Below are positions 26,041 to 36,056 of a DNA stretch of 64,000 nucleotides, in pieces; within the stretch, counting starts at the first letter, position 1; each line of letters opens with the position of its first letter. The DNA is from Lachnospiraceae bacterium (lineage in GTDB: Bacteria; Bacillota; Clostridia; Lachnospirales; Lachnospiraceae), in NCBI GenBank assembly GCA_017479935.1, contig JAFVBO010000119.1, forward strand, positions 1-64,000. The letters are read 5' to 3'. The position numbers were made by a program, and so were the translations under genes. The notes under the pieces were generated by a model. That model ran no database searches. It worked only from the letters and a program-made list of their open reading frames with translations, and had not been told where the DNA came from.

Positions 26041-27213
26041 ATGGATTATGCAAAAGAATCACTGCGCCTTCACTATGAATGGAAGGGCAAGCTGGAAGTT
26101 ACGCCCCGCGCAGCCGTAGACAGTAAGGAAGCCCTTTCCCTGGCTTATACGCCTGGTGTTGCACAGCCCTGCCTGGAGATCCAGAAGGATGTCAACAAGA
26201 GCTACGAGCTGACCCGCCGCTGGAATACCGTTGCCGTTGTCACCGATGGTACCGCTGTTCTTGGTCTGGGCGACATCGGTCCGGAAGCCGGCATGCCGGT
26301 TATGGAAGGCAAGTGCGTTCTGTTTAAGGCCTTTGGCGATGTGGATGCCATTCCGCTCTGCGTCCGTTCCAAGGATGTCGATGAGATTGTCAACACGGTT
26401 CGCCTGTTAGCCGGCTCCTTCGGCGGCGTGAACCTGGAGGACATCTCTGCTCCTCGTTGCTTTGAGATCGAAGAGAAGCTGAAAGCTTGCTGCGATATCC
26501 CGATTTTCCACGATGATCAGCACGGAACCGCTGTCGTCACGCTGGCCGGCCTGATTAACGCTCTGAAGGTTGTCGGCAAGAAGATTGAAGATATCCGCAT
26601 CGTCACCAGCGGCGCTGGTGCTGCCGGTATCGCTATCATCCGCCTTCTGATGGCCATGGGCTTAAAGGACGTCGTTATGTGCGACCGCAAGGGCGCCATC
26701 TACGAGGGACGCGAAGGCCTGAACCCGATCAAGGAAGAAATGGCCAAGATCACCAACCGTGAGATGCGCAAGGGCTCCATGGAAGAAGTCATCAAGGGCG
26801 CTGATGTATTCATCGGTGTTTCCGCTCCCGGAACCCTGACCAAGGAAATGGTCCGCACCATGGCGAAGGATCCGATCATCTTTGCCTGCGCAAACCCGAC
26901 TCCCGAAATCTTCCCGGATGAAGCCAAGGAAGCTGGCGCTGCCGTTGTCTCCACTGGCCGCAGCGATTATCCGAACCAGATCAACAACGTTCTTGTCTTC
27001 CCCGGAATCTTCCGTGGTGCCCTGGACGTTCGCGCTTCCCAGATCAACAACGAGATGAAGATTGCCGCCGCTTACGCGATCGCCAACCTGATCTCCGATG
27101 AAGAGCGCAACGCCGAATACATCATCCCCGCCGCCTTCGATCCGCGCGTGAAGGATGCCGTAGCTGCCGCCGTAGCGGAAGCTGCCAGAAAGACCGGCGT
27201 AGCCCGTATCTAA
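26041..27213 (+). CDS. NAD(P)-dependent malic enzyme
   Basis: Oxidatively decarboxylates malate to pyruvate, supplying reduced cofactor. It is a 390-residue short bacterial type. Family blocks include SLAYTPGVAQPC, the metal-site stretch FHDDQHGTAVV, the nucleotide motif GAGAAGIAIIR and CANPTPEI. The ATG at 26041 has AAAAGGAG eight bases upstream and is preferred over an in-frame start at 25999. Its codons lean to C and T endings (GTT, GCT, CGT, GGT) more than its neighbours do, a mark of high expression. It is a single-gene unit ending in a strong terminator. Confidence 0.95.
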   Translation: MDYAKESLRLHYEWKGKLEVTPRAAVDSKEALSLAYTPGVAQPCLEIQKDVNKSYELTRRWNTVAVVTDGTAVLGLGDIGPEAGMPVMEGKCVLFKAFGDVDAIPLCVRSKDVDEIVNTVRLLAGSFGGVNLEDISAPRCFEIEEKLKACCDIPIFHDDQHGTAVVTLAGLINALKVVGKKIEDIRIVTSGAGAAGIAIIRLLMAMGLKDVVMCDRKGAIYEGREGLNPIKEEMAKITNREMRKGSMEEVIKGADVFIGVSAPGTLTKEMVRTMAKDPIIFACANPTPEIFPDEAKEAGAAVVSTGRSDYPNQINNVLVFPGIFRGALDVRASQINNEMKIAAAYAIANLISDEERNAEYIIPAAFDPRVKDAVAAAVAEAARKTGVARI

Positions 27214-27239
27214 GTTAGTTTCCAAATTATAGCAAGATG

Positions 27240-27290
27240 GTGGCCGTCTTCGCAGCTTTTCAAGCTGCTAAGGCGGCCACTGTTTCTTTT
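27240..27290 (+). terminator. Terminator of the malic enzyme gene
   Basis: A long stem (GTGGCCG...CGCAGCTT with AAGCTGC...CGGCCAC, loop TTC) followed by TGTTTCTTTT. The three-copy element begins five bases later. Confidence 0.9.
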
Positions 27291-27294
27291 GCGA

Positions 27295-28190
27295 ATGATC
27301 TGCCACGTCATTGCTATTGCATGACAGGAAAATGAGTGAGTCAAAAAGCGGCCGAGGCAGCGATTACTATCTATAGCTGTCATGTGAGTCCTGGAGCGTC
27401 GGGGAGATTTCCGGCAGATCAGGGATCTTCGGGAAGTACCACTAATAACATCGAAGCGTTGCACTTCCGCCGGGGGACATTTCGGAACCCCGTCTGATGA
27501 CGGTGTTCCTCTTAGTCCCCCTGAAATCGCGGTACTTGTAATACCGCGATTTCGCGTACGTGCAACGTTTCGCTGCCATAAGTGGTACTAGTCCCTTGCT
27601 CCCACTATCTGCCTGGAAATTCTCCACCGCCGCCTTAGGCCCTCACATGACAGCAATCGGCTTATCGCTGCCTCGGCTGCTTTTTGACAATCCACTTAAC
27701 TAATCAGCAGAGATATGCAAAAGCACTGCAAAATGGCGTCTTTCAGCCACTCTTTCTCGCCTTTGTTTCTGAAAGAACTACTTAGGCGGAACAACAGGTA
27801 AGTAAACAAGCCTGCCGCAGGCAGAGATTATATCGTGCAGCAGTCATGTGGAGGAGGCCTTAGAACCACTTGGTGAAAAAAATCTGCTTTAGAAGCAAGG
27901 AGATTCACTGTTTGCACCGGACACTATGCTTCAACGTTCGTCTTACGACTCCGTTTCAGCAAGTGCCCGGTGGGGCACGCACGTAAGCGTCAGTCATCGC
28001 CTTTGGCTCGACTGGCGCTAAGTGCTCCGCTCCAGCGCGAAGCGCGAGTTGGACCGACTTGCTTCTGGTTTTTGCAGATTTTTTGAACCTATGTGGTTCT
28101 GGCCGAGGGAACTTTAGACTGCGAACGATATAACTCTGCTTGCGGCAGGTTTGTTTACGACCTGTACACGATAATGACGTGGCAGATCAT
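27295..28190 (+). repeat. Structured non-coding element, copy 1 (896 bp)
   Basis: Fills the gap between the malic enzyme and translocase genes; no protein gene is seen in it. Its ends are an 18-bp perfect inverted repeat (ATGATCTGCCACGTCATT and complement). Domain A (27340-27688) is closed by GTCAAAAAGC/GCTTTTTGAC and an adjacent CCGAGGCAGCGA/CGCTGCCTCGG arm. Domain B (27802-28158) is closed by GTAAACAAGCCTGCCGCAG against its near-complement and contains the shared blocks GGAGGAGGCC, AGAACCACTTGG and GTGGTTCTGGCCGAGGGAAC. Compared with copy 3 the central loop of domain B carries about 115 extra bases. Copies 2 and 3 share blocks in the same order and orientation, with compensating changes in the stems. 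Confidence 0.8.
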
Positions 28191-28209
28191 GCGTGTCGAA
28201 AAGGATTTG

Positions 28210-28238
28210 TTGCCATCAGGGCGCGGTTGTGGTATAAT
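28210..28238 (+). promoter_or_regulatory. Promoter of the DNA translocase gene
   Basis: TTGCCA (28210-28215), a 17-bp spacer, TATAAT (28233-28238). Transcription would begin near 28245, almost on top of an in-frame ATG at 28249 that has no ribosome-binding site, which supports the downstream TTG start. Confidence 0.7.
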
Positions 28239-28305
28239 TCTATAATCTATGTCCGTTGAAGAACAACAGACGAACTTATGGAGTAAACATACCAGGAGGA
28301 GTATT

Positions 28306-31300
28306 TTGGCGGATACAAAGAAGAAATCGGGCCAGACCGCGAAGAAGAGCGGAACTGGCTCCACGACCAAAAAGAATACGACAAAAGGCACCCGGCAGCA
28401 AGCATCCGGGAAAGGGACAACAAGCCGCGGGACGAAAAGCACATCCGGAAAATCCGGCAGCAGCAAAAAAAGTATGTCCGGGAGCGGGAAAAGTACCGCA
28501 TCGGGCAGAAGCACAGCAGCCGGCAGGAGCACGCAAAGCGTAAGAAGCACGGCGAAGGTGCAGACGCGCCGGGAGCCGGATACGAAGATGCTCGGGGAAG
28601 TCGTGACCATCGGCTTTTTTGTGTTGTGCGCATTTTTGTTCTTGAGCAATATGGGACTCTGCGGGAAGGCAGGAGAAGTTTGTGCCAATTTCATGCAGGG
28701 ATACTTTGGAGCGCTGGGCTTTCTGCTTCCGATCCTGATTTTTATCGCGGTCATCGTTCTGGTGAACAACGCGGATGACAGCAGGATCTGGTGGAAGACG
28801 CTGTTAAGCGCGGCTTTGTATTTGCTGCTTTGCTGCCTGATTCAGATGGTGATGATACCGCCGGGCACGTTCGATAAGACGGCTACAGTGGAGGACTACT
28901 ATCTGCTGGCGCTCTCGGAGAGCAGCGGCGGCGTGGTAGGCGGAATGTTTGTGCACATGGTATATCCGGCCCTGGGCCTGGTGGGAACCTATCTGGTGCT
29001 ACTGTTCCTTCTGTCTGTGGTCCTGGTGCTGCTCACGGAGCGGTCCTTAATCCGGCCCATCCGCGACGGAGGCCGGGAAGTGATCGACCGCGCCAGGGAC
29101 GACCATGAACGGTGGGCGCGGGAACGGGAAATCCGCCGCATGGAGCGCGAGGAGCGGGAACAGGAACGCCGGGAGCGCGAGAACGCGCGGCGGGAGAGAG
29201 AATGGGCTCTACGCGAAGAAGGATCCCGCCGCATGGATCAGAAGGTGAAGGGAATGACCTTCCGCACCAGCATGTCGGGGCAGGAGGAAACCTATGAGCC
29301 GATCCGTGGGGAGCTTCACGGGATAGACAACGGATATCGTTCTCTTTGGAAGAAGACCGATCTGGGCGACGGAAGGGCAGATTATGCGGCGAAAGGGCAG
29401 GCAGCCGGCGCCGATGAGCAGTATAGCGCCGCGGAAGTGGAAGAGCTTCCGGGTGGTGTAAGGAGAATAGTGCCGGCCGGGCAGGAAGCGGAAGCGACAA
29501 AGCGCGGCGGCAGCGCAGAACGAAATGGCATGGCGGAACAAAGAGAGGCATCTGAAGCAGCGGATCAGATGACTTCCGCTAAGCGGAAAGCGCCTGCCGA
29601 ACCCGCAGCAAAGGCCGGAAAAGGCGAAAAAAATCTGAGCTTTTCATTGGTGGATGAGTCTGCATCGGCAGATGTGCCCGGTGAGGGTCAGGTGGAGAAG
29701 ATGCCTTCGGCGGAGCAGCGGATCCGCATGATCCCGATCCGCCGCGGAAATGTGGAAACGGATGAGAAGCCGGAGAAAGATCTGATGGCGAAGGCTGACA
29801 GCCGTTCGCTGGAAGAGTTAAATCTGCTGGATGAAAAACGGCATCCGTTTGGAGAAAATGGCGCAGAGCCGCTTCGCATGTCGGATCTGACGGCGGATCT
29901 GCAGGTTCCCGCGGAGGGCATTCACGATACGCTTCACTCCAGAAGAAAAGCAGGCCCCGCCGGAATGGAAAACGAAAACCGTCAGGATAAGCCTACAACG
30001 GATGAGAAATTTGCCGGCGTGACCGGCGTTAATCTCGAAAAGGCCACCCGCACGGTGACGACAGCTTCCGGGCAGGTGATCGAGGCCGATATTGATCCGG
30101 ACGATGATCCGATCATGCGCAAGCGCAAGGCGGCGCAGGAAAGTATCTGGGCATCCGGAGACGGGAAGAACCGCTCTTCTTCCGGCGGACACAGCTTTTC
30201 GCTGGAGGGAACACCGGCGGATGACCTGAGCGCCATGGACGGATTATTCCAGGCGGGAGGAAACGGAGCCGGCGCGCAGATGAGAGCGGGAGGCACCGCG
30301 TCAAACAGCGGATCCGGCTCGTTTGGAAAGGCAGATGGAAGCGGATCCGGCTCTCAAACGAGAACGGGCCAGATGAACCACGGCAGCTTCGCTGGCGGAC
30401 AGGCAGCAGGAAGCCCAGCCAAAATGGAACCGGAGAAGAAGGAGCCGCCGAAGAAGCCGCTCTTACCGTATGAGACGCCTCCCATCACGCTGTTAGATAA
30501 GCCCAAGTCCTCGGGCGGTGGCGCGTCGGATGAGGAACTGCAGGAGACGGCGCTGAAGCTGGAGCAGACGCTTCGCAGCTTTAACGTGGGAGTCACCATG
30601 AGCGATATCAGCTGCGGCCCCAGCGTAACGCGCTACGAACTGCAGCCCGATGTGGGCGTCAAGGTCAGCAGGATTGTGTCCTTAAGCGATGACATCAAGC
30701 TGAACCTGGCCGCGGAGGACATTCGAATTGAGGCTCCCATCCCCGGAAAAGCGGCGGTGGGCATCGAGGTTCCGAATAAGAAGAAACAGATTGTGCCTCT
30801 GCGGGACGTGCTGGAGTGCGACGCGTTCCGAAATCATAAGTCGAAACTGGCCTTTGGGCTGGGGCGGTCCATCGGTGGCGAATGCGTCGTGACTGACCTG
30901 GCCAAGATGCCCCACCTTCTGATCGCGGGTTCCACCGGTTCCGGTAAATCCGTGTGTATCAATACGTTGATCGTCAGCATTCTGTACAAGGCGAAACCTT
31001 CTGAGGTGGAGCTGATCATGATCGACCCGAAGGTGGTAGAGTTAAGTGTATATAATGGAATTCCGCACTTAAAGATTCCGGTTGTGACGGATCCGAAAAA
31101 GGCTTCGGCAGCCCTCAACTGGGCCGTGCAGGAGATGACGGACCGCTACGCCAAGTTTGCCGCGGAATCCGTGCGTGATCTGCAGGGATACAACGCCAAG
31201 GTGAAGACCGAGATGGAGAAGGGTGAGACGGACAGAAAACCGCTGCCCCAGATGGTCATCATCGTGGATGAGCTGGCCGACCTGATGATGGTGGCCCCGG

Positions 31301-31932
31301 GTGAGGTGGAAGACGCGATCTGCCGTCTGGCGCAGATGGCCCGTGCCGCCGGCATTCATCTGGTGCTGGCAACGCAGCGCCCTTCGGTTAACGTCATCAC
31401 GGGTCTGATTAAGGCCAACGTGCCGTCCCGTATTGCGTTTGCCGTGTCGAGCGGCATCGATTCCAGAACCATTCTGGATACGGTCGGCGCGGAAAAGCTG
31501 CTTGGCAAGGGCGATATGCTGTTTGCGCCTGTGGGCGCGCCCAAGCCTTCCCGTATTCAGGGCGCGTTTGTCTCCGATGAGGAGGTGGCGCGTATCGTGG
31601 AGTTTTTGAAGGAACGCGATTCGGACGAGGAAAAGAGCGGCGACACGGCCGATGTGGAGAGCAGTATCTTCGCCTTCTCGGGCGAGGGCGGCGACGCGTC
31701 GGGATCCTCGCAGGAGCAGGATAGTTATTTTGAGCAGGCCGGGCGCTTCCTGATTGAGAAGGACAAGGCATCCATCGGCATGCTGCAGCGGGCGTTTAAG
31801 ATCGGCTTTAACCGCGCGGCCCGCATCATGGATCAGCTGGCGGAGGCCGGCGTCGTGGGCGAGGAGGAAGGCACCAAGCCCCGCAAGATTCTGGTCACGC
31901 TGGAAGAATTCAACCAGATGTGCCAGAGATAG
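28306..31932 (+). CDS. FtsK/SpoIIIE-family DNA translocase
   Basis: Pumps chromosomal DNA across the division or sporulation septum. The chosen TTG start at 28306 has AGGAGGA five bases upstream; the protein is then 1208 residues against about 750-800 for most relatives. The first 85 residues are Lys/Ser/Gly-rich, then four membrane segments (about 90-240), then a long charged Arg/Glu and Gly-rich linker that accounts for the excess. The motor has Walker A GSTGSGKS (875-882), Walker [12 protein letters not shown] (Asp about 988) and the C-terminal gamma winged helix ([19 protein letters not shown]). murF begins 18 bases downstream. Confidence 0.94.
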   Translation: MADTKKKSGQTAKKSGTGSTTKKNTTKGTRQQASGKGTTSRGTKSTSGKSGSSKKSMSGSGKSTASGRSTAAGRSTQSVRSTAKVQTRREPDTKMLGEVVTIGFFVLCAFLFLSNMGLCGKAGEVCANFMQGYFGALGFLLPILIFIAVIVLVNNADDSRIWWKTLLSAALYLLLCCLIQMVMIPPGTFDKTATVEDYYLLALSESSGGVVGGMFVHMVYPALGLVGTYLVLLFLLSVVLVLLTERSLIRPIRDGGREVIDRARDDHERWAREREIRRMEREEREQERRERENARREREWALREEGSRRMDQKVKGMTFRTSMSGQEETYEPIRGELHGIDNGYRSLWKKTDLGDGRADYAAKGQAAGADEQYSAAEVEELPGGVRRIVPAGQEAEATKRGGSAERNGMAEQREASEAADQMTSAKRKAPAEPAAKAGKGEKNLSFSLVDESASADVPGEGQVEKMPSAEQRIRMIPIRRGNVETDEKPEKDLMAKADSRSLEELNLLDEKRHPFGENGAEPLRMSDLTADLQVPAEGIHDTLHSRRKAGPAGMENENRQDKPTTDEKFAGVTGVNLEKATRTVTTASGQVIEADIDPDDDPIMRKRKAAQESIWASGDGKNRSSSGGHSFSLEGTPADDLSAMDGLFQAGGNGAGAQMRAGGTASNSGSGSFGKADGSGSGSQTRTGQMNHGSFAGGQAAGSPAKMEPEKKEPPKKPLLPYETPPITLLDKPKSSGGGASDEELQETALKLEQTLRSFNVGVTMSDISCGPSVTRYELQPDVGVKVSRIVSLSDDIKLNLAAEDIRIEAPIPGKAAVGIEVPNKKKQIVPLRDVLECDAFRNHKSKLAFGLGRSIGGECVVTDLAKMPHLLIAGSTGSGKSVCINTLIVSILYKAKPSEVELIMIDPKVVELSVYNGIPHLKIPVVTDPKKASAALNWAVQEMTDRYAKFAAESVRDLQGYNAKVKTEMEKGETDRKPLPQMVIIVDELADLMMVAPGEVEDAICRLAQMARAAGIHLVLATQRPSVNVITGLIKANVPSRIAFAVSSGIDSRTILDTVGAEKLLGKGDMLFAPVGAPKPSRIQGAFVSDEEVARIVEFLKERDSDEEKSGDTADVESSIFAFSGEGGDASGSSQEQDSYFEQAGRFLIEKDKASIGMLQRAFKIGFNRAARIMDQLAEAGVVGEEEGTKPRKILVTLEEFNQMCQR

Positions 31933-31950
31933 CATGGAGGAAAGAATGAT

Positions 31951-33354
31951 ATGAAACATGTCACAGCAGCCGACCTGGCCAAGGCCTGCGGCGGCGTTTT
32001 AACCCAGGGAAATCCGGAGCAGCCGGTGGAGATCATCTCCACCGACTCGCGGGAGGGGCTTTCCCCGAACGGCCTTTTCGTTCCTTTAATCGGAGCGAAG
32101 ACAGATGGACATAAGTATATTGCGGGAGCGGTGGAGCACGGCGCTGTGTGCACGCTTTGCTCCGAGGATGTGGATGTAAGCGGGCTGGACATCGCGTGTA
32201 TCCGCGTGGAGGACACGGAGAAAGCCCTGTTTGCCATCGCGCTTTTCTTAAGAAAGCGCTTAAACGTCAAGATGACCGCCGTGACGGGCAGCGTCGGGAA
32301 GACCACCACCCGGGAGATGACGGGTATCGCGCTTTCCGCGAAGTATCAGACGTTCCGCACGGAAAAGAATTTTAACAGCCAGTACGGCGTTCCCATTATG
32401 CTGAGCCGGGTGCCCGAGGATTGCGAAGCCGTGGTCTTAGAGGCCGGCATCAGCGAATTTGGCGAGATGGATCTGATCGCACCCATGATCGCCCCGGATG
32501 TCACGATCATGACGATGATCGGCGTGAGCCACCTGGAGTTTTTCAAGACCAGAGAGAACATTTTCCGGGAGAAGTTCAAGCTGGCGCAGGCCATGAAGCC
32601 GGGATCGTACCTGATTGTCAACGGAGACAACGATCTTTTAGGGCAGCTGGATGAGAGCTGCGGCTACCAGCTGATCCGTTTTGGCTTTGGCGAGAACAAT
32701 GATGTGAGAGCGACGGCGCTTCGCCGGGAGAACGGGCGCAACGTGTTCGACGTGGACTGCCGGGGAGAGAAGCTGACCGTTTCGCTTTTGATGGCCGGCG
32801 AGCACATGATCCTGGATGCCCTGGCAGCTTTGGCGGCGGCCAGCGTGTGGGGCGTTCCGCTGAAGGATGCGGCGGCGTTATTGGAAGAGTACGCCGGGTA
32901 TGCAGGCCGTCAGGCCATCACTGAGGCGGGCGGCATCCGGATGATCGAGGACTTTTACAACGCCAGCCCGGACTCCATGCGGGCAGCGCTTTCTGTGCTG
33001 TCCCAGATGGAATGTGACGGAAAGAAGATCGCCGTCCTGGCCGATATGAAGGAACTGGGCGAGGACGCGGAAAAATTCCACGCGGAAGTGGGACGCTTTG
33101 CGGCGAGCAAGGACTTGTCCCGCCTGATCTGTGTGGGCGAGCTGGCCAGGGAGATCGCGGCGAGCGCCTTCGAGGCGAACAGCGAGCTGGCCGTTTCCTG
33201 CTTTGACACCAACCGGGAAGCGTATGAAGCGCTGGAGGAAGAAGTGCAGAGCGGAGATCTGATTTTGTTTAAGGGTTCCAACAGCATGAATCTGAAGGAG
33301 ATTTGCGCATGGCTGAAGGAAAAACGGGCGCAGGAGACTGGTATGCCCGTCTGA
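31951..33354 (+). CDS. murF: UDP-N-acetylmuramoyl-tripeptide--D-Ala-D-Ala ligase
   Basis: Adds D-Ala-D-Ala to complete the cytoplasmic peptidoglycan precursor. It is 467 residues, a normal length. The N-terminal domain contains STDSREGLSPNGLFVPL. The ATP loop is TGSVGKTTTREM, followed by the Mur-ligase blocks LEAGISEFGEMD and DFYNASPDSMRAAL. Its last 46 bases overlap the priA start in another frame, so the two are probably translationally coupled. It lies 18 bases after the translocase gene. Confidence 0.96.
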   Translation: MKHVTAADLAKACGGVLTQGNPEQPVEIISTDSREGLSPNGLFVPLIGAKTDGHKYIAGAVEHGAVCTLCSEDVDVSGLDIACIRVEDTEKALFAIALFLRKRLNVKMTAVTGSVGKTTTREMTGIALSAKYQTFRTEKNFNSQYGVPIMLSRVPEDCEAVVLEAGISEFGEMDLIAPMIAPDVTIMTMIGVSHLEFFKTRENIFREKFKLAQAMKPGSYLIVNGDNDLLGQLDESCGYQLIRFGFGENNDVRATALRRENGRNVFDVDCRGEKLTVSLLMAGEHMILDALAALAAASVWGVPLKDAAALLEEYAGYAGRQAITEAGGIRMIEDFYNASPDSMRAALSVLSQMECDGKKIAVLADMKELGEDAEKFHAEVGRFAASKDLSRLICVGELAREIAASAFEANSELAVSCFDTNREAYEALEEEVQSGDLILFKGSNSMNLKEICAWLKEKRAQETGMPV

Positions 33355-35546
33355 TTATCGATATAAGTCATGAAAGTCTGGACCGGACGTTCACGTACCG
33401 CATTCCGGAGGCGCTGCGCCCGGAGTGCGCGGTGGGAAGCGTGGTGGAAATTCCGTTTGGGAAGGGAAACCGTGTGATCAATGGCTACTGCGTGGAAATC
33501 ACGGACAAGCCGGAGTATGATCCGGATAAGATCAAGGAAATTCTGTCTGTGAAGAAGTGCGGCGCCAGGCCGGAGGAGGAGCTGATCCGCCTCGCGGCCT
33601 GGATGCGGAACGAGTACGGGGCCACTATGATCCAGGCGTTAAAAACCGTGCTTCCGGTGAAAAAGACCGTGCGCCAGACGGAGATCCGGCAGCTGGTCAG
33701 CCGGATGAGCGAAGAGGAGCTTGTGGCCTACAAGGCCGTGTGCGAGCGGAAGAAATACAAGGCCAAGCTGCGGGTGGTCGAGGCGCTGCTAGAGGACCCC
33801 GTGATTCCCTGGGATATTCTGACGCACAAGCTGGGCGTGTCGGCGCAGACCATCGCGGCGATGGAAAAAGACGGCGCGGCGGAGGTGACGCGGGAGAAAA
33901 CCTGGCGGGATCCGGTGCATGTCGCCGCGGAGCGGGATGCGCACCCGGTGTTCACGCAGGAGCAGGAGGCGGCTCTTGGTGAACTCGCCCGCCTGCACGC
34001 TCTCGGAAAGCCGTATGTGGCGCTTGTGCACGGCGTAACCGGAAGCGGCAAGACAGAAATTTACATGGAGCGCGTCGCCAAAACGATCGAGGAGGGAAAG
34101 CAGGCGATCCTTCTGATCCCGGAGATTTCCCTGACCTATCAGACGGTGATGCGGTTTTACCGGCGCTTTGGCGATCGGGTCTCCATCATGCACTCCCGCC
34201 TTTCCGAGGGAGAGCGGTACGACCAGTTTGAGCGCGCCAAAACGGGGGACTGCTCTATCATGATCGGCCCCCGGTCCGCGCTTTTTACCCCGTTTCCGAA
34301 GCTGGGGCTGATTGTGATTGACGAGGAGCATGAAAACGCGTATCAAAGCGAGAGCGTTCCGCATTACCATGCGCGGGAGACCGCCATCGCCCGGGCGAGG
34401 ATGTGCGGGGCGGATGTGATTTTAGGTTCGGCGACCCCTTCGCTGGAGGCATACAGTCGGGCGTTAAAAGGGGAGTACGTCTTACTTGAAATGAAAAAAC
34501 GGGCGCGCGAGAAGAGTACCCTGCCCTCGGTCACGATTGTGGATCTGCGGGAGGAGCTGGCCGCGGGCAACCGTTCCATCTTCAGCCGCCTGCTGCAGGA
34601 GAAGATCCGGGACAGGCTGGAAAAGAAGGAGCAGGTGATGCTGTTTTTAAACCGCCGCGCCTACGCGAATTTCGTGTCCTGCCGTTCCTGTGGGAAAACC
34701 ATGAAATGCCCGCACTGCGAGGTAGCGCTCAAGTACCACATGGACGGGGTGCTGCGCTGTCACTATTGCGGATTTGAGCAAAGAATGGTAAAATGCTGTC
34801 CGCAGTGTTCCTCTCCATATATTGCGCCGTTTGGCACCGGAACGCAGAAGGTGGAGGAGATGGCGAAGGACATGTTCCCGTCTGCCCGGATCCTCCGGAT
34901 GGACGCGGATACCACGAAGGAGAAGGATGGGCATGAAAAGATCCTGACCGCGTTTGCCGCGGGGGATGCAGACATCCTGATCGGCACCCAGATGATCGTG
35001 AAGGGACATGATTTTCCCAACGTGACGCTGATGGGAGCGCTGGCGGCGGATCTGTCCTTGAACAGCCAGGATTTCCGGGGCGGCGAGAGGACGTTTCAGC
35101 TTTTAACGCAGGCGGCCGGCCGGGCAGGGCGAGATAAACGCCCGGGTGAAGTGGTGATACAAAGCTACGAGCCCGGTCATTACAGTATCCTTGACGCGGC
35201 GGCGCAGGATTATGGCGCCTTTTATGAAAAGGAAATGAGCTTTCGCGATATGCTGCACTATCCGCCGGTTTACTCGCTCCTCACGGCGCAGTTTTCCTCG
35301 GAGGAGGAGGCGAACGCGGAGGACGCGGCCGCGCTGTTTGCGGCGGCGGCCAGAAAGAAGTTTCCGCAGATGGAGATCATCGGGCCGGCGCAGGCCCCCA
35401 TCGGGAAACTGAATGACGCGTACCGGAAGCGGGTGTACGCGAAATCGAAGAATCATGAGGAACTCCTGGCTCTGAAGGAAGTCTGGGAGGAAATGGAAGA
35501 GCCGGAGAAAAAACGGCGTGTGAATATACAATATACTATGGAGTGA
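33309..35546 (+). CDS. priA: Primosomal protein N' (replication restart helicase)
   Basis: Reloads the replisome at stalled forks. It is 745 residues from the ATG at 33309; AAGGAG lies eight bases upstream inside murF, while an alternative TTG six bases earlier is too close. It has Walker A GVTGSGKTEIY, the DEEH box (IVIDEEHENAYQSE), the helicase block GTQMIVKGHDFPNV and QAAGRAGR. Eight Cys from CRSCGKTMKCPHC to CCPQCSS form the zinc-binding module. It overlaps murF and is followed by def after 15 bases. Confidence 0.96.
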   Translation: MAEGKTGAGDWYARLIIDISHESLDRTFTYRIPEALRPECAVGSVVEIPFGKGNRVINGYCVEITDKPEYDPDKIKEILSVKKCGARPEEELIRLAAWMRNEYGATMIQALKTVLPVKKTVRQTEIRQLVSRMSEEELVAYKAVCERKKYKAKLRVVEALLEDPVIPWDILTHKLGVSAQTIAAMEKDGAAEVTREKTWRDPVHVAAERDAHPVFTQEQEAALGELARLHALGKPYVALVHGVTGSGKTEIYMERVAKTIEEGKQAILLIPEISLTYQTVMRFYRRFGDRVSIMHSRLSEGERYDQFERAKTGDCSIMIGPRSALFTPFPKLGLIVIDEEHENAYQSESVPHYHARETAIARARMCGADVILGSATPSLEAYSRALKGEYVLLEMKKRAREKSTLPSVTIVDLREELAAGNRSIFSRLLQEKIRDRLEKKEQVMLFLNRRAYANFVSCRSCGKTMKCPHCEVALKYHMDGVLRCHYCGFEQRMVKCCPQCSSPYIAPFGTGTQKVEEMAKDMFPSARILRMDADTTKEKDGHEKILTAFAAGDADILIGTQMIVKGHDFPNVTLMGALAADLSLNSQDFRGGERTFQLLTQAAGRAGRDKRPGEVVIQSYEPGHYSILDAAAQDYGAFYEKEMSFRDMLHYPPVYSLLTAQFSSEEEANAEDAAALFAAAARKKFPQMEIIGPAQAPIGKLNDAYRKRVYAKSKNHEELLALKEVWEEMEEPEKKRRVNIQYTME

Positions 35547-35561
35547 AAAGGAAGGAAAGCT

Positions 35562-36053
35562 ATGGCTTTACGTACGGTTCGTGAAATCGGAGACCCTATT
35601 CTGACGAAGAAGTGTAAAGAGGTGAAGGAGATGACTCCTCGCCTGAAAAGTATGATCGATGACATGTTTGAGACGATGTACGCCTATGATGGAGTCGGCC
35701 TCGCCGCTCCGCAGGTGGGCGTTTTAAAGCGGGTCGTGGTGATCGACATCGGCGAGGAGAACGGCAGCGGTCCGCTGACGCTGATCAACCCGGTGGTGAC
35801 CGAGCAGTCCGGGGAGCAGACCGGTTCGGAAGGATGCCTGTCCGTGCCCGGCAAGGCCGGCGATGTCACCCGCCCGATGGAAGTGACGGTGGAAGCGTTA
35901 AACGAAAACATGGAACCGATCACCATTCACGGGAAGGAACTGCTGGCACGCGCTTTGTGCCATGAGATCGATCATTTGGACGGAAAGCTGTACGTGGACC
36001 TGGTCGAGGGCGAGCTGAAAGACGTGGAGCCCGGAGAGGAAGAGGAACAGTAG
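35562..36053 (+). CDS. def: Peptide deformylase
   Basis: Removes the formyl group from new proteins. It is 163 residues with the three family motifs: GVGLAAPQVG, EGCLSVPG (metal-binding Cys) and CHEIDHLDG (HExxH, both His bind metal). The usual Q before HEIDH is a Cys here, a tolerated variation. GGAAGGAAAG precedes the ATG. fmt starts three bases after its stop, the classical def-fmt pair for start-Met formylation and removal. Confidence 0.97.
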   Translation: MALRTVREIGDPILTKKCKEVKEMTPRLKSMIDDMFETMYAYDGVGLAAPQVGVLKRVVVIDIGEENGSGPLTLINPVVTEQSGEQTGSEGCLSVPGKAGDVTRPMEVTVEALNENMEPITIHGKELLARALCHEIDHLDGKLYVDLVEGELKDVEPGEEEEQ

Positions 36054-36056
36054 AGA

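Noticed and set aside
27295-28190. Group II intron as explanation for the repeated element
   Set aside because: No GTGYG 5' end, no domain V sequence and no reverse transcriptase.
31069-31959. Open frame of 296 codons antisense to the translocase motor
   Set aside because: It mirrors the conserved ATPase domain; high GC at third positions keeps the opposite frame open.
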